Source: Pseudomonas pharyngis | Lineage (GTDB): Bacteria > Pseudomonadota > Gammaproteobacteria > Pseudomonadales > Pseudomonadaceae | Assembly: GCF_021602345.1 (NCBI RefSeq) | Contig: NZ_BQID01000015.1 | Location: forward strand, 1 to 64,000 | Length of the DNA stretch: 64,000 nt | Direction: 5' to 3' | Shown here: piece by piece, positions 17,254 to 25,952 of the stretch | Layout: every line of letters starts with the position of its first letter | Position numbering within the stretch: the stretch's first letter is position 1 | Notes under the pieces: model-generated | The model's database searches: none | Seen by the model: only the letters and a program-made list of their open reading frames with translations | What the model was told of the DNA's origin: nothing | Translations under genes and position numbers: made by a program

Positions 17254-18327
17254 ATGAACACCCTATTCATGCATTGCCGGCCAGGTTTCGAAGGTGAAGT
17301 CTGCTCGGAGATTTCCGACCTCGCCGCCCAACTCAACGTGGCCGGCTACGCCAAGGCCAAACCGGCTACCGCTTGCGCCGAGTTCGTCTGCAGCGAAGAG
17401 GATGGCGCCGAGCGTCTGATGCGCGGTCAGCGTTTCGCCGAGCTGATCTTCCCGCGCCAGTGGGCGCGCGGATTTTTCATCGATCTGCCGGAAAACGACC
17501 GCATCAGCGTGATCCTCGCGCACATGGCTGAATTCCCGGTGTGCGGCAGTCTGTGGCTGGAAGTCGTCGACACCAACGACGGCAAGGAATTGTCGAATTT
17601 CTGCAAGAAGTTCGAAGGCCCACTGCGCAAGGCGCTGACCGGCGCCGGCAAACTGGTGGAGGACGCGAGCAAGCCACGCCTGCTGCTGACCTTCAAGAGC
17701 GGTCGTGAGGTGTTTCTCGGTCTGGCCGACGCCGGCAACTCGGCGATGTGGCCGATGGGCATTCCGCGCCTGAAGTTCCCGCGCGAGGCGCCGAGCCGTT
17801 CGACCCTGAAGCTGGAGGAGGCCTGGCACCACTTCATTCCCCGCGACCAGTGGGAAGATCGCCTGCACAGCGACATGACCGGCGTCGACCTCGGCGCTGC
17901 GCCGGGCGGCTGGACCTGGCAACTGGTCAATCGCGGCATGCTGGTGACCGCCATCGACAACGGTCCGATGGCCGAAAGCCTGATGGACACCGGTCTGGTG
18001 CAGCACTTGATGGCTGACGGTTTCACTTTCAAACCCAAGCAACCGGTGGACTGGATGGTCTGCGACATCGTTGAGAAACCGGCGCGCAACGCCGCGATGC
18101 TCGAAGAGTGGATCGGCGAGGGGCATTGCCGGGAAGCGGTGGTCAACCTGAAGTTGCCGATGAAGCAGCGTTACGCCGAAGTGAAGCGCCTGCTCGAGCG
18201 TATCGCCGACGGTTTCAAGGCCCGTGGGATCAAGGTCGACATCGGCTGCAAGCAGCTTTACCACGACCGCGAGGAAGTGACCTGCCATTTGCGCCGCCAT
18301 GACGTGAAGAAAACCAAAGCCCGCTGA
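17254..18327 (+). CDS. rlmM: 23S rRNA (cytidine-2498-2'-O)-methyltransferase RlmM
   Basis: This 357-residue enzyme 2'-O-methylates C2498 of 23S rRNA with SAM. The N-terminal THUMP-like region (MHCRPGFEGEVCSEI) is followed by a Rossmann methyltransferase domain with the SAM motif GVDLGAAPGGWTWQLV and the K-D-K residues of RrmJ-like enzymes (KFPREAPSRSTLKLEEA, VCDIVEKP, NLKLPMKQRY). The ATG at 17254 follows AGGAG; an in-frame ATG at 17227 is rejected. tusA follows after 65 bases on the same strand. Confidence 0.95.
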   Translation: MNTLFMHCRPGFEGEVCSEISDLAAQLNVAGYAKAKPATACAEFVCSEEDGAERLMRGQRFAELIFPRQWARGFFIDLPENDRISVILAHMAEFPVCGSLWLEVVDTNDGKELSNFCKKFEGPLRKALTGAGKLVEDASKPRLLLTFKSGREVFLGLADAGNSAMWPMGIPRLKFPREAPSRSTLKLEEAWHHFIPRDQWEDRLHSDMTGVDLGAAPGGWTWQLVNRGMLVTAIDNGPMAESLMDTGLVQHLMADGFTFKPKQPVDWMVCDIVEKPARNAAMLEEWIGEGHCREAVVNLKLPMKQRYAEVKRLLERIADGFKARGIKVDIGCKQLYHDREEVTCHLRRHDVKKTKAR

Positions 18328-18392
18328 GCGCGCGACAGGTGACCGAACACCCGGCATTGGGCGACAATGCCGGCCAGTTTCAGGAGTGAATC

Positions 18393-18644
18393 ATGAGTGA
18401 AATGATCGATACGCCGGTCGACGGCACCCTCGACGCCACAGGCCTCAACTGTCCGGAGCCGGTGATGATGCTGCACCAGCACATCCGTGACCTGGTGCCC
18501 GGCGGACTGCTCAAGGTGATCGCCACCGACCCGTCGACCCGCCGCGACATCCCCAAGTTCTGCGTGTTTCTCGACCATGAACTGGTGGGGCAGCACGAAG
18601 AAGCCGGGACCTATCTGTACTGGATCCGCAAGAAGTCCGGTTGA
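18393..18644 (+). CDS. tusA: Sulfur carrier protein TusA
   Basis: This 83-residue protein carries sulfur as a persulfide on Cys20 in the signature [15 protein letters not shown]. In enterobacteria it relays sulfur from IscS to TusBCD for tRNA 2-thiouridine synthesis; it also affects molybdenum cofactor and Fe-S metabolism. Length and motif match the family exactly. A strong bidirectional terminator follows ten bases later. Confidence 0.95.
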   Translation: MSEMIDTPVDGTLDATGLNCPEPVMMLHQHIRDLVPGGLLKVIATDPSTRRDIPKFCVFLDHELVGQHEEAGTYLYWIRKKSG

Positions 18645-18653
18645 TCGCAAGGC

Positions 18654-18685
18654 AAAAAAAGACCTGCAAATGCAGGTCTTTTTTT
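18654..18685. terminator. Bidirectional terminator between tusA and pmpM
   Basis: A perfect palindrome GACCTGCA/TGCAGGTC is flanked by seven A and seven T residues, so it can act for both convergent genes. Confidence 0.9.
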
Positions 18686-18693
18686 ATGGCCGG

Positions 18694-20118
18694 TCAGCCC
18701 ATCGAACGGCTGATGCGAATGCGTTTGCGTGCGCTGCGCGTCAGGCGGATCGACAGCATCAGCGCCGCGCAGCTGAGGCCGACGATCAAACCTTCCCACA
18801 AGCCGCTCGGGCCACGTGGCTCGCCGAGCCAGTCGGTCAGGCCGAGGGCGTAACCCACCGGCAGGCCGATGCCCCAATAGGCGAACAGGGTCAGGATCAT
18901 CGTCACGCGAGTGTCCTGATAACCGCGCAGGGCGCCGGCGGCGGTGACCTGGATCGCGTCGGAGAACTGGAACAGCGCCGAGTACACGATCAGCATCGCT
19001 GCGATGTGAATCACCATCGGATCGGAGGTGTAGATCGCCGCAATGTGTTCGCGCATCAGCAGCATCATGCTCGCCGACAGGCAGGCGTAAGCCAGCGCAG
19101 TGCCCATGCCGACACCCGCGGCGAAACGTGCTTCGCGAGGTTCTTCACGGCCCAGAGCCTGGCCGACCCGCACGGTCACGGCCATGCCCAGCGAGTACGG
19201 AATCATGAACACCAGCGAGCTGACGTTCAGTGCGATCTGGTGCCCGGCCACCACCGTGGCGCCGAGGCTGCCGATCAGCAGCGCGATCACCGCGAAGATG
19301 CTCGACTCGGCAAACACCGCGACGCCGATCGGCAGACCGATGGCCAGCAAACGCTTGATCACCGCCCATTGCGGCCAGTCGAAGCGGCTGAACAGTTCGC
19401 TCGATTTGTAGGCCGGCGCCCAGCGTTCATAACCGGCCAGGCCCAGCGCCATCACCCACATCACGATCGCCGTGGCCCAGCCGCAACCGACGCCGCCCAT
19501 GGCCGGCACGCCGAAGTGGCCATAAATGAACACGTAGTTCAGTGGAATGTTCAGCGCCAGACCGCACAGGCCAAGCACCATCGCCGGGCGGGTGCGACCG
19601 AGGCCGTCACTGGTGCAGCGCAGCACGTGATAGAAGGCCACCGCTGGCAGACCGCTGGCAATGCCGTGTAGGTACTGCATGCACGGGCCGATCAGTTCCG
19701 GATCGACTTTCATCAGATGCAGGATCGGTTCGGCGCTGAACAGCATGGAGGTTGCCATCAGGCCCACCACCAGTGCCAGCCACAGGGCCTGGCGCACGAT
19801 CGGGCCGATTTCACTGTGGGTGCCGGCACCGAAGCGCTGGGCGACTTTCGGCGTGGTGGCCAGCAAAGTGCCGGTCATCAGCAGGAACACCGGCACCCAG
19901 ATCGAGTTACCCAGCGCCACGGCCGCCAGATCCTTGGGTCCGACGCGCCCGGCCATCACCGCATCGACGAAGCCCATGGCGGTGGTCGCCAGTTGCGCGA
20001 TCATGATCGGCAGGGCCAGGCCGAGCAGGTTTTTCAGCTCCAGGCGAACCCGGGCAGGGCGGTTGAGGGAAACGGCGGCAGGGCGGTCAGTCACGGAATT
20101 CACAGGCAAAGCGTCCAC
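18694..20118 (-). CDS. pmpM: MATE-family multidrug efflux pump (PmpM/NorM type)
   Basis: This 474-residue, 12-helix transporter exports cationic drugs in exchange for protons or sodium. The N-terminal half reads LALPIMIAQLATTAMGFVDAVMAGRVGPKDLAAVALG, very like PmpM of P. aeruginosa (known as a proton-coupled pump for fluoroquinolones and benzalkonium). The GTG at 20118 has no clear ribosome site; GTG codons at 20103 and 20094 are equally possible starts. It is convergent with tusA and divergent from pdxB. Confidence 0.9.
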   Translation of the reverse strand: MDALPVNSVTDRPAAVSLNRPARVRLELKNLLGLALPIMIAQLATTAMGFVDAVMAGRVGPKDLAAVALGNSIWVPVFLLMTGTLLATTPKVAQRFGAGTHSEIGPIVRQALWLALVVGLMATSMLFSAEPILHLMKVDPELIGPCMQYLHGIASGLPAVAFYHVLRCTSDGLGRTRPAMVLGLCGLALNIPLNYVFIYGHFGVPAMGGVGCGWATAIVMWVMALGLAGYERWAPAYKSSELFSRFDWPQWAVIKRLLAIGLPIGVAVFAESSIFAVIALLIGSLGATVVAGHQIALNVSSLVFMIPYSLGMAVTVRVGQALGREEPREARFAAGVGMGTALAYACLSASMMLLMREHIAAIYTSDPMVIHIAAMLIVYSALFQFSDAIQVTAAGALRGYQDTRVTMILTLFAYWGIGLPVGYALGLTDWLGEPRGPSGLWEGLIVGLSCAALMLSIRLTRSARKRIRISRSMG

Positions 20119-20282
20119 AGGGGTTGATGCGCAAGGCCGGGCATTCTACGCCGCTGACGTAACGGTCAGGAAAAATCCTCTGTTGCGTATTTGTAATCGA
20201 GGCGCCTCATCAAGAAATCACAGCCTGCTGGCTCATCGCAGTCCCAGCGCCTACACTGCCGATCCGCCCAAGGAGCCCCGCC

Positions 20283-21425
20283 ATGCTGATTGTTGCCGAC
20301 GAAAATATCCCGCTGCTCGATGCCTTTTTTGCCGGTTTCGGCGAGATCCGCCGGGTTTCGGGCCGTTCCATCGACCGGGCCACGGTCGAACACGCCGACG
20401 TGCTGCTGGTGCGCTCGGTGACCAACGTCAACCGCGCACTGCTCGAAGGCAGCAAGGTGCGTTTTGTCGGCACCTGCACCATCGGCACCGATCATCTGGA
20501 TCTCGACTATTTCAACGAGGCCGGCATCACCTGGTCCAGCGCACCCGGCTGCAATGCCCGGGGTGTGGTCGATTACGTGCTCGGCAGCCTGATGACCCTG
20601 GCCGAAATCGAAGGCGTCGATTTAAGCGAACGCACTTACGGTGTGATCGGTGCCGGTGAAGTCGGCGGTCGCCTGATCAAGGTACTGAAAGGCTTGGGCT
20701 GGAACGTGAAAGTCTGCGACCCGCCACGTCAGGCGGCCGAGGGCGGCGACTATGTCAGCCTGGAGCAGATCATCGCGCAGTGCGATGTGATCAGCCTGCA
20801 TACCCCGCTGACCCGCAGCGGCGACGGCGCGACCTGGCATTTGTTCGACGAGCAGCGTTTGCAGCAGCTCAAGCCCGGCGCCTGGCTGATCAACGCGGCG
20901 CGCGGTCCGGTAGTGGATAACACCGCGTTGCGCGAGGTGCTGCTGGAGCGAGAAGACCTGCAAGCAGTGCTCGATGTCTGGGAAGCCGAGCCGCAAGTCG
21001 ATGTGGCGCTGGCCGAACTCTGCGTGCTGGCTACGCCGCACATCGCCGGTTACAGCCTCGATGGCAAACAGCGCGGCACGGCGCAGATCTATCAGGCTTA
21101 CTGCGACTTTATCGGTGAGCCCGCCACCATTCAGCTCGGTGATCTGCTGCCGGCGCCGTGGCTGTCGGAAGTTTCCCTGCATGCCGACAGCGATCCGGCC
21201 TGGGCGCTGGCGATGTTGTGCCGCGGTGTGTACGACCCGCGCCGGGACGATGCGGATTTCCGTCGTACGCTGCTGGGCAGTGTCGGTGAGCAACGCGCCG
21301 CGTTTGATCTGCTGCGCAAACAGTATCCTTCGCGACGCGAAATCGAAGGCTTGAAGGTGCGGATCGAGGGGGATTCGCCCGTCTTGCGCCAGATCGTGAC
21401 CGCGCTGGGGGCTGTGGCGGTATAA
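20283..21425 (+). CDS. pdxB: Erythronate-4-phosphate dehydrogenase
   Basis: PdxB oxidises 4-phospho-D-erythronate in the DXP-dependent pyridoxal 5'-phosphate pathway. This 380-residue protein has an N-terminal [16 protein letters not shown], a Rossmann motif [19 protein letters not shown], the arginine motif [12 protein letters not shown], the [10 protein letters not shown] glutamate, the [19 protein letters not shown] histidine region that separates PdxB from other 2-hydroxyacid dehydrogenases, and a C-terminal PdxB dimerisation domain of about 90 residues. A ribosome site AAGGAG precedes the ATG. Confidence 0.96.
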   Translation: MLIVADENIPLLDAFFAGFGEIRRVSGRSIDRATVEHADVLLVRSVTNVNRALLEGSKVRFVGTCTIGTDHLDLDYFNEAGITWSSAPGCNARGVVDYVLGSLMTLAEIEGVDLSERTYGVIGAGEVGGRLIKVLKGLGWNVKVCDPPRQAAEGGDYVSLEQIIAQCDVISLHTPLTRSGDGATWHLFDEQRLQQLKPGAWLINAARGPVVDNTALREVLLEREDLQAVLDVWEAEPQVDVALAELCVLATPHIAGYSLDGKQRGTAQIYQAYCDFIGEPATIQLGDLLPAPWLSEVSLHADSDPAWALAMLCRGVYDPRRDDADFRRTLLGSVGEQRAAFDLLRKQYPSRREIEGLKVRIEGDSPVLRQIVTALGAVAV

Positions 21426-21434
21426 ACAGCGGGC

Positions 21435-21463
21435 AGAAAAAACCCGGCCTGCAGGGGCCGGGT
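21435..21463 (-). terminator. Terminator of the small minus-strand gene
   Basis: ACCCGGCC/GGCCGGGT pairs around a short loop; on the minus strand it is followed by six T residues. It lies 20 bases beyond the stop at 21483. The plus-strand side lacks a T-run, so it serves pdxB poorly. Confidence 0.75.
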
Positions 21464-21482
21464 CAGGAAGACGGTGGCGATA

Positions 21483-21662
21483 TCACTTTTGTTCGGCAGG
21501 CTTGACCAATCGCTTCTCCAGTTCGCGGCAGGCGTCCTGGATCATGTCTTCAGTGATTGGCACTTCGCGCCCATCCTTATCGATGATCGAGCAACCCAGA
21601 GGTTGGCCGGGCTTGGTGCGGATCACTTCAATTTTGTCATCGCTGCTGTGTTGCAAGGACAT
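21483..21662 (-). CDS. Small conserved Pseudomonas protein (PA1571-like, function unknown)
   Basis: A 59-residue soluble protein, MSLQHSSDDKIEV..., with the core GCSIIDKDGREVPITEDMIQDACRELEK. I believe it belongs to a small family annotated after P. aeruginosa PA1571, but this is from memory. The ATG at 21662 is preferred over one five codons upstream because it has AGGAGACAGGCC before it. It has its own terminator. No domain or function is evident; charged residues and the lack of a membrane segment suggest a cytoplasmic protein. Confidence 0.7.
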   Translation of the reverse strand: MSLQHSSDDKIEVIRTKPGQPLGCSIIDKDGREVPITEDMIQDACRELEKRLVKPAEQK

Positions 21663-21921
21663 GGCCTGTCTCCTCATCAGGTTGTGTGCCTAGATTAAAA
21701 CCGTCAGGTGACCAGGCTGTGACAACTCCCTGCGGTCGGTCCGGAACGGCATCTCCACTCAAACAGAAATGACCGTCTGTCTCAACCCGGACCTTAGACC
21801 AATAGCGTCTAGGGGGTAGTCTTGCCGGTCATAATTAACCTGACTCATTGTGATTTGCAGAGTTCCACCCCATTTGACTCTGTAGGCTGGCCCTATCCAT
21901 CAGCACACGACGTGAACCTGA

Positions 21922-23715
21922 ATGATCTCGATGCTTTCCTCGCGCCACCGCCGGGCCTTGCGCCTGACCAGTCATTTCCTTGCTCCCTATCGCTGGCCGG
22001 CCTTCGGCGCACTGCTGGCGCTGATCGTCACGGCGGGCATCACCCTGTCGATGGGGCAGGGCATCAAGTTGCTGGTCGATCAAGGCTTCATGACCCAGTC
22101 GCCGCACTTGCTCAACCAATCCATCGGCCTGTTCATGCTGTTGGTGTTCGGCCTTGCGGTCGGCACCTTTGCGCGGTTTTATCTGGTGTCGTGGATCGGT
22201 GAGCGCGTGGTGGCAGACATTCGCCGGCAGGTGTTCAACCATCTGGTGTACCTGCACCCCGGATTCTACGAAGACAATCGCAGCTCGGAAATCCAGTCAC
22301 GATTGACCGCTGACACCACATTGCTGCAATCGGTGATCGGCTCGTCGCTGTCGCTCTTCCTGCGTAATCTGCTGATGGTCATTGGCGGTGTGGTGCTGCT
22401 GTTCATCACCAACCCCAAACTCACCAGCATCGTGGTGATCGCACTGCCGCTGGTGATTGCGCCGATCCTGATTTTCGGCCGTCGCGTGCGCAACCTCTCC
22501 CGGCTGAGTCAGGACCGGATTGCCGACATTGGCAGTTATGTCTCGGAAACCCTCGGCCAGATCAAAACCGTGCAGGCCTACAACCATCAGGTGCAGGACG
22601 AACAGCGTTTCGCCAGCACCGTCGAGCAAGCGTTCGAGACCGCGCGCAAACGGATTTTCCAGCGGGCCTGGCTGATCACGCTGGTAATCGTGCTGGTGCT
22701 CGGCGCCGTCGCGGTGATGTTGTGGGTCGGCGGCATGGACGTGATCGCGGGACGGATTTCGGCGGGTGAACTGGCGGCGTTCGTGTTTTACAGCCTGATT
22801 GTTGGCAGTGCGTTTGGCACGTTGAGCGAAGTGATTGGCGAGTTGCAGCGAGCGGCCGGCGCCGCGGAGCGAATTGCGGAACTGCTGCGTTCGGAGAACA
22901 TTATTCAGCCACCGACCACAGGGTTGGTGACGTTGCCGGGGCGGGTCAAAGGCGAGCTGGAATTACAGGATGTGCGTTTTTCCTACCCTTCGCGTCCCGA
23001 AAGTCTTGCCGTCGATGGCTTGAGTCTGACGATCAACGCCGGAGAAACCCTCGCGCTTGTAGGACCGTCCGGCGCGGGCAAGTCCACGGTGTATGACCTG
23101 CTGCTGCGTTTCTACGATCCCCGGGAAGGGCGGATCCTGATCGATGGCGTGCCGCTGACGAGCCTTGATCCGCTGGACTTGCGTCGCTGCTTCGCGCTGG
23201 TCTCGCAAACCCCGGCGCTGTTCTTCGGCAGTGTCGAAGAGAACATTCGCTACGGCTGCCCGACCGCCACGCTGGAGCAGGTGCGGGAGGCGGCCAGAAT
23301 CGCCCACGCCCACGACTTCATCGAACAGATGCCCGACGGCTACCAGACCCATCTGGGTGACGGTGGCCTCGGTCTGTCAGGCGGACAACGCCAGCGCCTG
23401 GCCATTGCCCGGGCGTTGCTGGTCGACGCGCCGATCCTGCTGCTCGACGAAGCCACCAGCGCCCTCGATGCCCAAAGCGAACACCTGATCCAGCAAGCGC
23501 TGCCGAGCCTGATGCAAAACCGCACCACGCTGGTCATCGCCCACCGGTTGGCCACGGTGAAAAACGCCGACCGGATCGCGGTGATGGATCAGGGCAAACT
23601 GGTAGCGATTGGCACACATCAGGAGCTGATCGCCAGCAATCCGCTGTATGCGCGGTTGGCGGCGTTGCAGTTCAGTGATGGTCATCAAGCTTCGACCGAC
23701 CCTGTAACCGACTAA
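21922..23715 (+). CDS. ABC exporter, fused permease-ATPase (MsbA/LmrA type)
   Basis: This 597-residue half-transporter has six membrane helices in residues 1-320 followed by an ATPase domain. Walker A is GPSGAGKST, the signature is LSGGQRQR, Walker B is ILLLDEATSALD and the switch histidine is in VIAHRL. It should dimerise and export a lipid, peptide or drug. It is not the main msbA by context, as no lpxK is nearby; a PA1113-like exporter is possible. The start is uncertain: ATG codons at 21922 and 21931 both lack a good ribosome site. Confidence 0.88.
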   Translation: MISMLSSRHRRALRLTSHFLAPYRWPAFGALLALIVTAGITLSMGQGIKLLVDQGFMTQSPHLLNQSIGLFMLLVFGLAVGTFARFYLVSWIGERVVADIRRQVFNHLVYLHPGFYEDNRSSEIQSRLTADTTLLQSVIGSSLSLFLRNLLMVIGGVVLLFITNPKLTSIVVIALPLVIAPILIFGRRVRNLSRLSQDRIADIGSYVSETLGQIKTVQAYNHQVQDEQRFASTVEQAFETARKRIFQRAWLITLVIVLVLGAVAVMLWVGGMDVIAGRISAGELAAFVFYSLIVGSAFGTLSEVIGELQRAAGAAERIAELLRSENIIQPPTTGLVTLPGRVKGELELQDVRFSYPSRPESLAVDGLSLTINAGETLALVGPSGAGKSTVYDLLLRFYDPREGRILIDGVPLTSLDPLDLRRCFALVSQTPALFFGSVEENIRYGCPTATLEQVREAARIAHAHDFIEQMPDGYQTHLGDGGLGLSGGQRQRLAIARALLVDAPILLLDEATSALDAQSEHLIQQALPSLMQNRTTLVIAHRLATVKNADRIAVMDQGKLVAIGTHQELIASNPLYARLAALQFSDGHQASTDPVTD

Positions 23716-23739
23716 GTAACCGACCCAGTAGAACGCCAT

Positions 23740-23775
23740 AAAAAATGCCCGCATCTCTCGATGCGGGCATTTTTG
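23740..23775. terminator. Bidirectional terminator between the ABC exporter and slt
   Basis: AAAAATGCCCGCAT-CTCTCG-ATGCGGGCATTTTTG is a perfect palindrome (given here in parts) with A- and T-runs on both sides, between two convergent genes. Confidence 0.9.
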
Positions 23776-23808
23776 TTTACGTCGATCTATCGGCGATACG
23801 CGCCCCGA

Positions 23809-25737
23809 TCACTGGTCGTCGAAATACCGCTCATGCCAGTCCACCAGCGGCTGTGGCGAGTTCAGTTTCTGGCCGTAGATCACCGAATAGGACAACACGT
23901 TCTGTACGTACTGGCGGGTTTCGTCGAACGGGATGCTTTCCACCCACACGTCGAAGCTCAGGTGGTCTGCGCCGCGCAGCCATTGGCGCACGCGGCCGGG
24001 GCCGGCGTTGTAGGCGGCGGAGGCGAGTACGCGGTTGCCGTTGAACTGGCTGTGCACCTGGCTCAGATAGGCGGCGCCGAGCTGGATGTTTTTATCCGGA
24101 TCCAGCACTTGCTGCGGCGAGGCCAACGGAATGCTGAACTTGCGCGCGGTTTCCTTGGCGGTGCCGGGCATCAGTTGCATCAGGCCGCTGGCGCCGACGC
24201 TGGAGCGGGCGTCGTCCATGAACGCACTTTCCTGGCGGGTGATGGCGAACACCCAGCTCGAATGCAGGCCGCGCACCTTGGCTTCGCGTACCAGAGTGTC
24301 GCGGTGAGCCATCGGGAACCGGATGTCCAGATCATCCCAGTACTGCGCCTGACTGATGGTGCGGATAGCCGGGAAGTACCATTTCAGGTCGTAGGCCAGT
24401 TTTGCCTGGGCGACCATCTCGTCGCGGTTGAAATGCCGGCTGACGTGATACCACTCGCGGCGACCGTCGACGATCTGCCCACGGGCGTGGAACTCCAGTG
24501 CACGACGTACGCCAGGGGTGTTGCGCACTTTGTTGATCAGCGCCTGACTGAGCACCAGCGGCTTGTTGTTCAGCGAGTACGGCGATTGCGAGCGGTCAGC
24601 GGCGAGGAAGCCGTAGAAATCACGTTCCCGCGACAGGTTCTTGTACAGCGTCTGTGCTTCCGGGTTCTGCGGTTGCGCCAGTTCCAGGCTGCGGGCCTGC
24701 CAGTAGCGCCAGCGGTTGGTGGTGGCCAGGTCCTGTGGCAAACGGCGGGTCAGTTGGTAGGCGTCATCCCAGCGCGCCAGACGCAACAACAGACGCAGGC
24801 GCCATTCGGACACAGTGTTGTCGCGCAGCTCCGGGTCGTACTTGGTCATCACGTCCAGCGCGCGGCTGTCGAAGCGGCGGGCCAGCGTCAGGCCGATTTC
24901 CCGGGCGATCGCGACTTTTTCATCCCGGGAGAAATGCATGCTGCTGGCATAACCGTCGAGCAGGGCCATGGCCTTGTCCGGGTCCTGACGCGCGAGGCGG
25001 CGCAGGCCGAGGCTGACCACGTCCGACATCGGTTCATCGGCCGGCGTGAAGCGCGACGGCTGGTTGAGCAATTCCGGTTTCTGCGCCACGTCCACCAGCA
25101 GGCGGCCGCGCGGGGCGAGGGTGGTCAGGCCGTTGACCAGGCTGTTGGCCAGCGGATAGTTGCGGTGCTGGGCGGCGAGTTTGGCGCGTTCCCAGCGTTT
25201 CTGTTCGGTCAACTGACCTTCGGCGGCCCACATGCCGAACAGCGCATCGCAGGCGGCGGGCTGGGATTTACCGGTCAGCCACAGTTTCTCGGCGTTGGCG
25301 TAGCCCTCGGCCTTCTTGTTGTGGCTGATCTGGTACTGCGCGTTGAGGCAGTCCAGTTCGGTGAAATTCAGTTTGGGGTCGTAATACTTGACGAACGTCG
25401 CCCAGTCGCCGCGATCGGCCAGCCAGCGCAGCCAGCGCAGTTTCATCCAGTTGGCCTGGGGCAGGTCACCGTGCTCGGCGAGGAATTTTTCGATCTCCGC
25501 GTTGCTGGCGGTTTTCAGGCGGGCGGTCAGCTCGTCGTAGGCGAGGTACGGCTTCAGCGGATAATCGGCGAGGGCCTGGCTGTAACGGAAATACGGGCCG
25601 CTGTCGCCCTTGGCCAGGGCGCGCTTGGCTTCATCGTAATACTGGCGTTGGGTGGACAGGTCCACCGCCTGGACGGATTGAACGGCAGCGGCGGAAAGCA
25701 GCAAACATGACAAAACACTGAAGAGGCGACTGCGCAT
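23809..25737 (-). CDS. slt: Soluble lytic murein transglycosylase
   Basis: Slt cleaves peptidoglycan to 1,6-anhydromuropeptides in the periplasm. The 642-residue protein starts with a signal peptide (MRSRLFSVLSCLLLSAAAVQSVQA), followed by a long helical-repeat doughnut and a C-terminal SLT domain with the catalytic glutamate in AITRQESAF and the motifs GASGLMQLMPGTA and LASAAYNAGPGRV. The ATG at 25737 gives the length of the E. coli enzyme (645) and places the signal peptide at the N-terminus; an ATG at 25761 is possible, and the one at 25863 is too far upstream. Confidence 0.95.
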   Translation of the reverse strand: MRSRLFSVLSCLLLSAAAVQSVQAVDLSTQRQYYDEAKRALAKGDSGPYFRYSQALADYPLKPYLAYDELTARLKTASNAEIEKFLAEHGDLPQANWMKLRWLRWLADRGDWATFVKYYDPKLNFTELDCLNAQYQISHNKKAEGYANAEKLWLTGKSQPAACDALFGMWAAEGQLTEQKRWERAKLAAQHRNYPLANSLVNGLTTLAPRGRLLVDVAQKPELLNQPSRFTPADEPMSDVVSLGLRRLARQDPDKAMALLDGYASSMHFSRDEKVAIAREIGLTLARRFDSRALDVMTKYDPELRDNTVSEWRLRLLLRLARWDDAYQLTRRLPQDLATTNRWRYWQARSLELAQPQNPEAQTLYKNLSRERDFYGFLAADRSQSPYSLNNKPLVLSQALINKVRNTPGVRRALEFHARGQIVDGRREWYHVSRHFNRDEMVAQAKLAYDLKWYFPAIRTISQAQYWDDLDIRFPMAHRDTLVREAKVRGLHSSWVFAITRQESAFMDDARSSVGASGLMQLMPGTAKETARKFSIPLASPQQVLDPDKNIQLGAAYLSQVHSQFNGNRVLASAAYNAGPGRVRQWLRGADHLSFDVWVESIPFDETRQYVQNVLSYSVIYGQKLNSPQPLVDWHERYFDDQ

Positions 25738-25952
25738 GAGACATCCGGGCAGAGAAATCATGACAAGTGCCGGCTCAAGGCCGGCACTGAATTGCCTGTA
25801 GCTTAGCCTTTTGCCAGCAAGGGGCGAAAGCTTTGCCGACCTTGCAGCACAAGTTCGCAACAATTGTTGTGCAGAGTGCGTCAGCGGCGAAATTGCCGGC
25901 CTGTTCGGGCCTCGATTCAGGTAGAATGCGCGCCCGGTTTTTGGAGAAGCTC

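Noticed and set aside
21822-22202. 126-codon open frame overlapping the ABC exporter start
   Set aside because: Arg/His-rich frame-shifted reading of the exporter; the permease helices are in the other frame.
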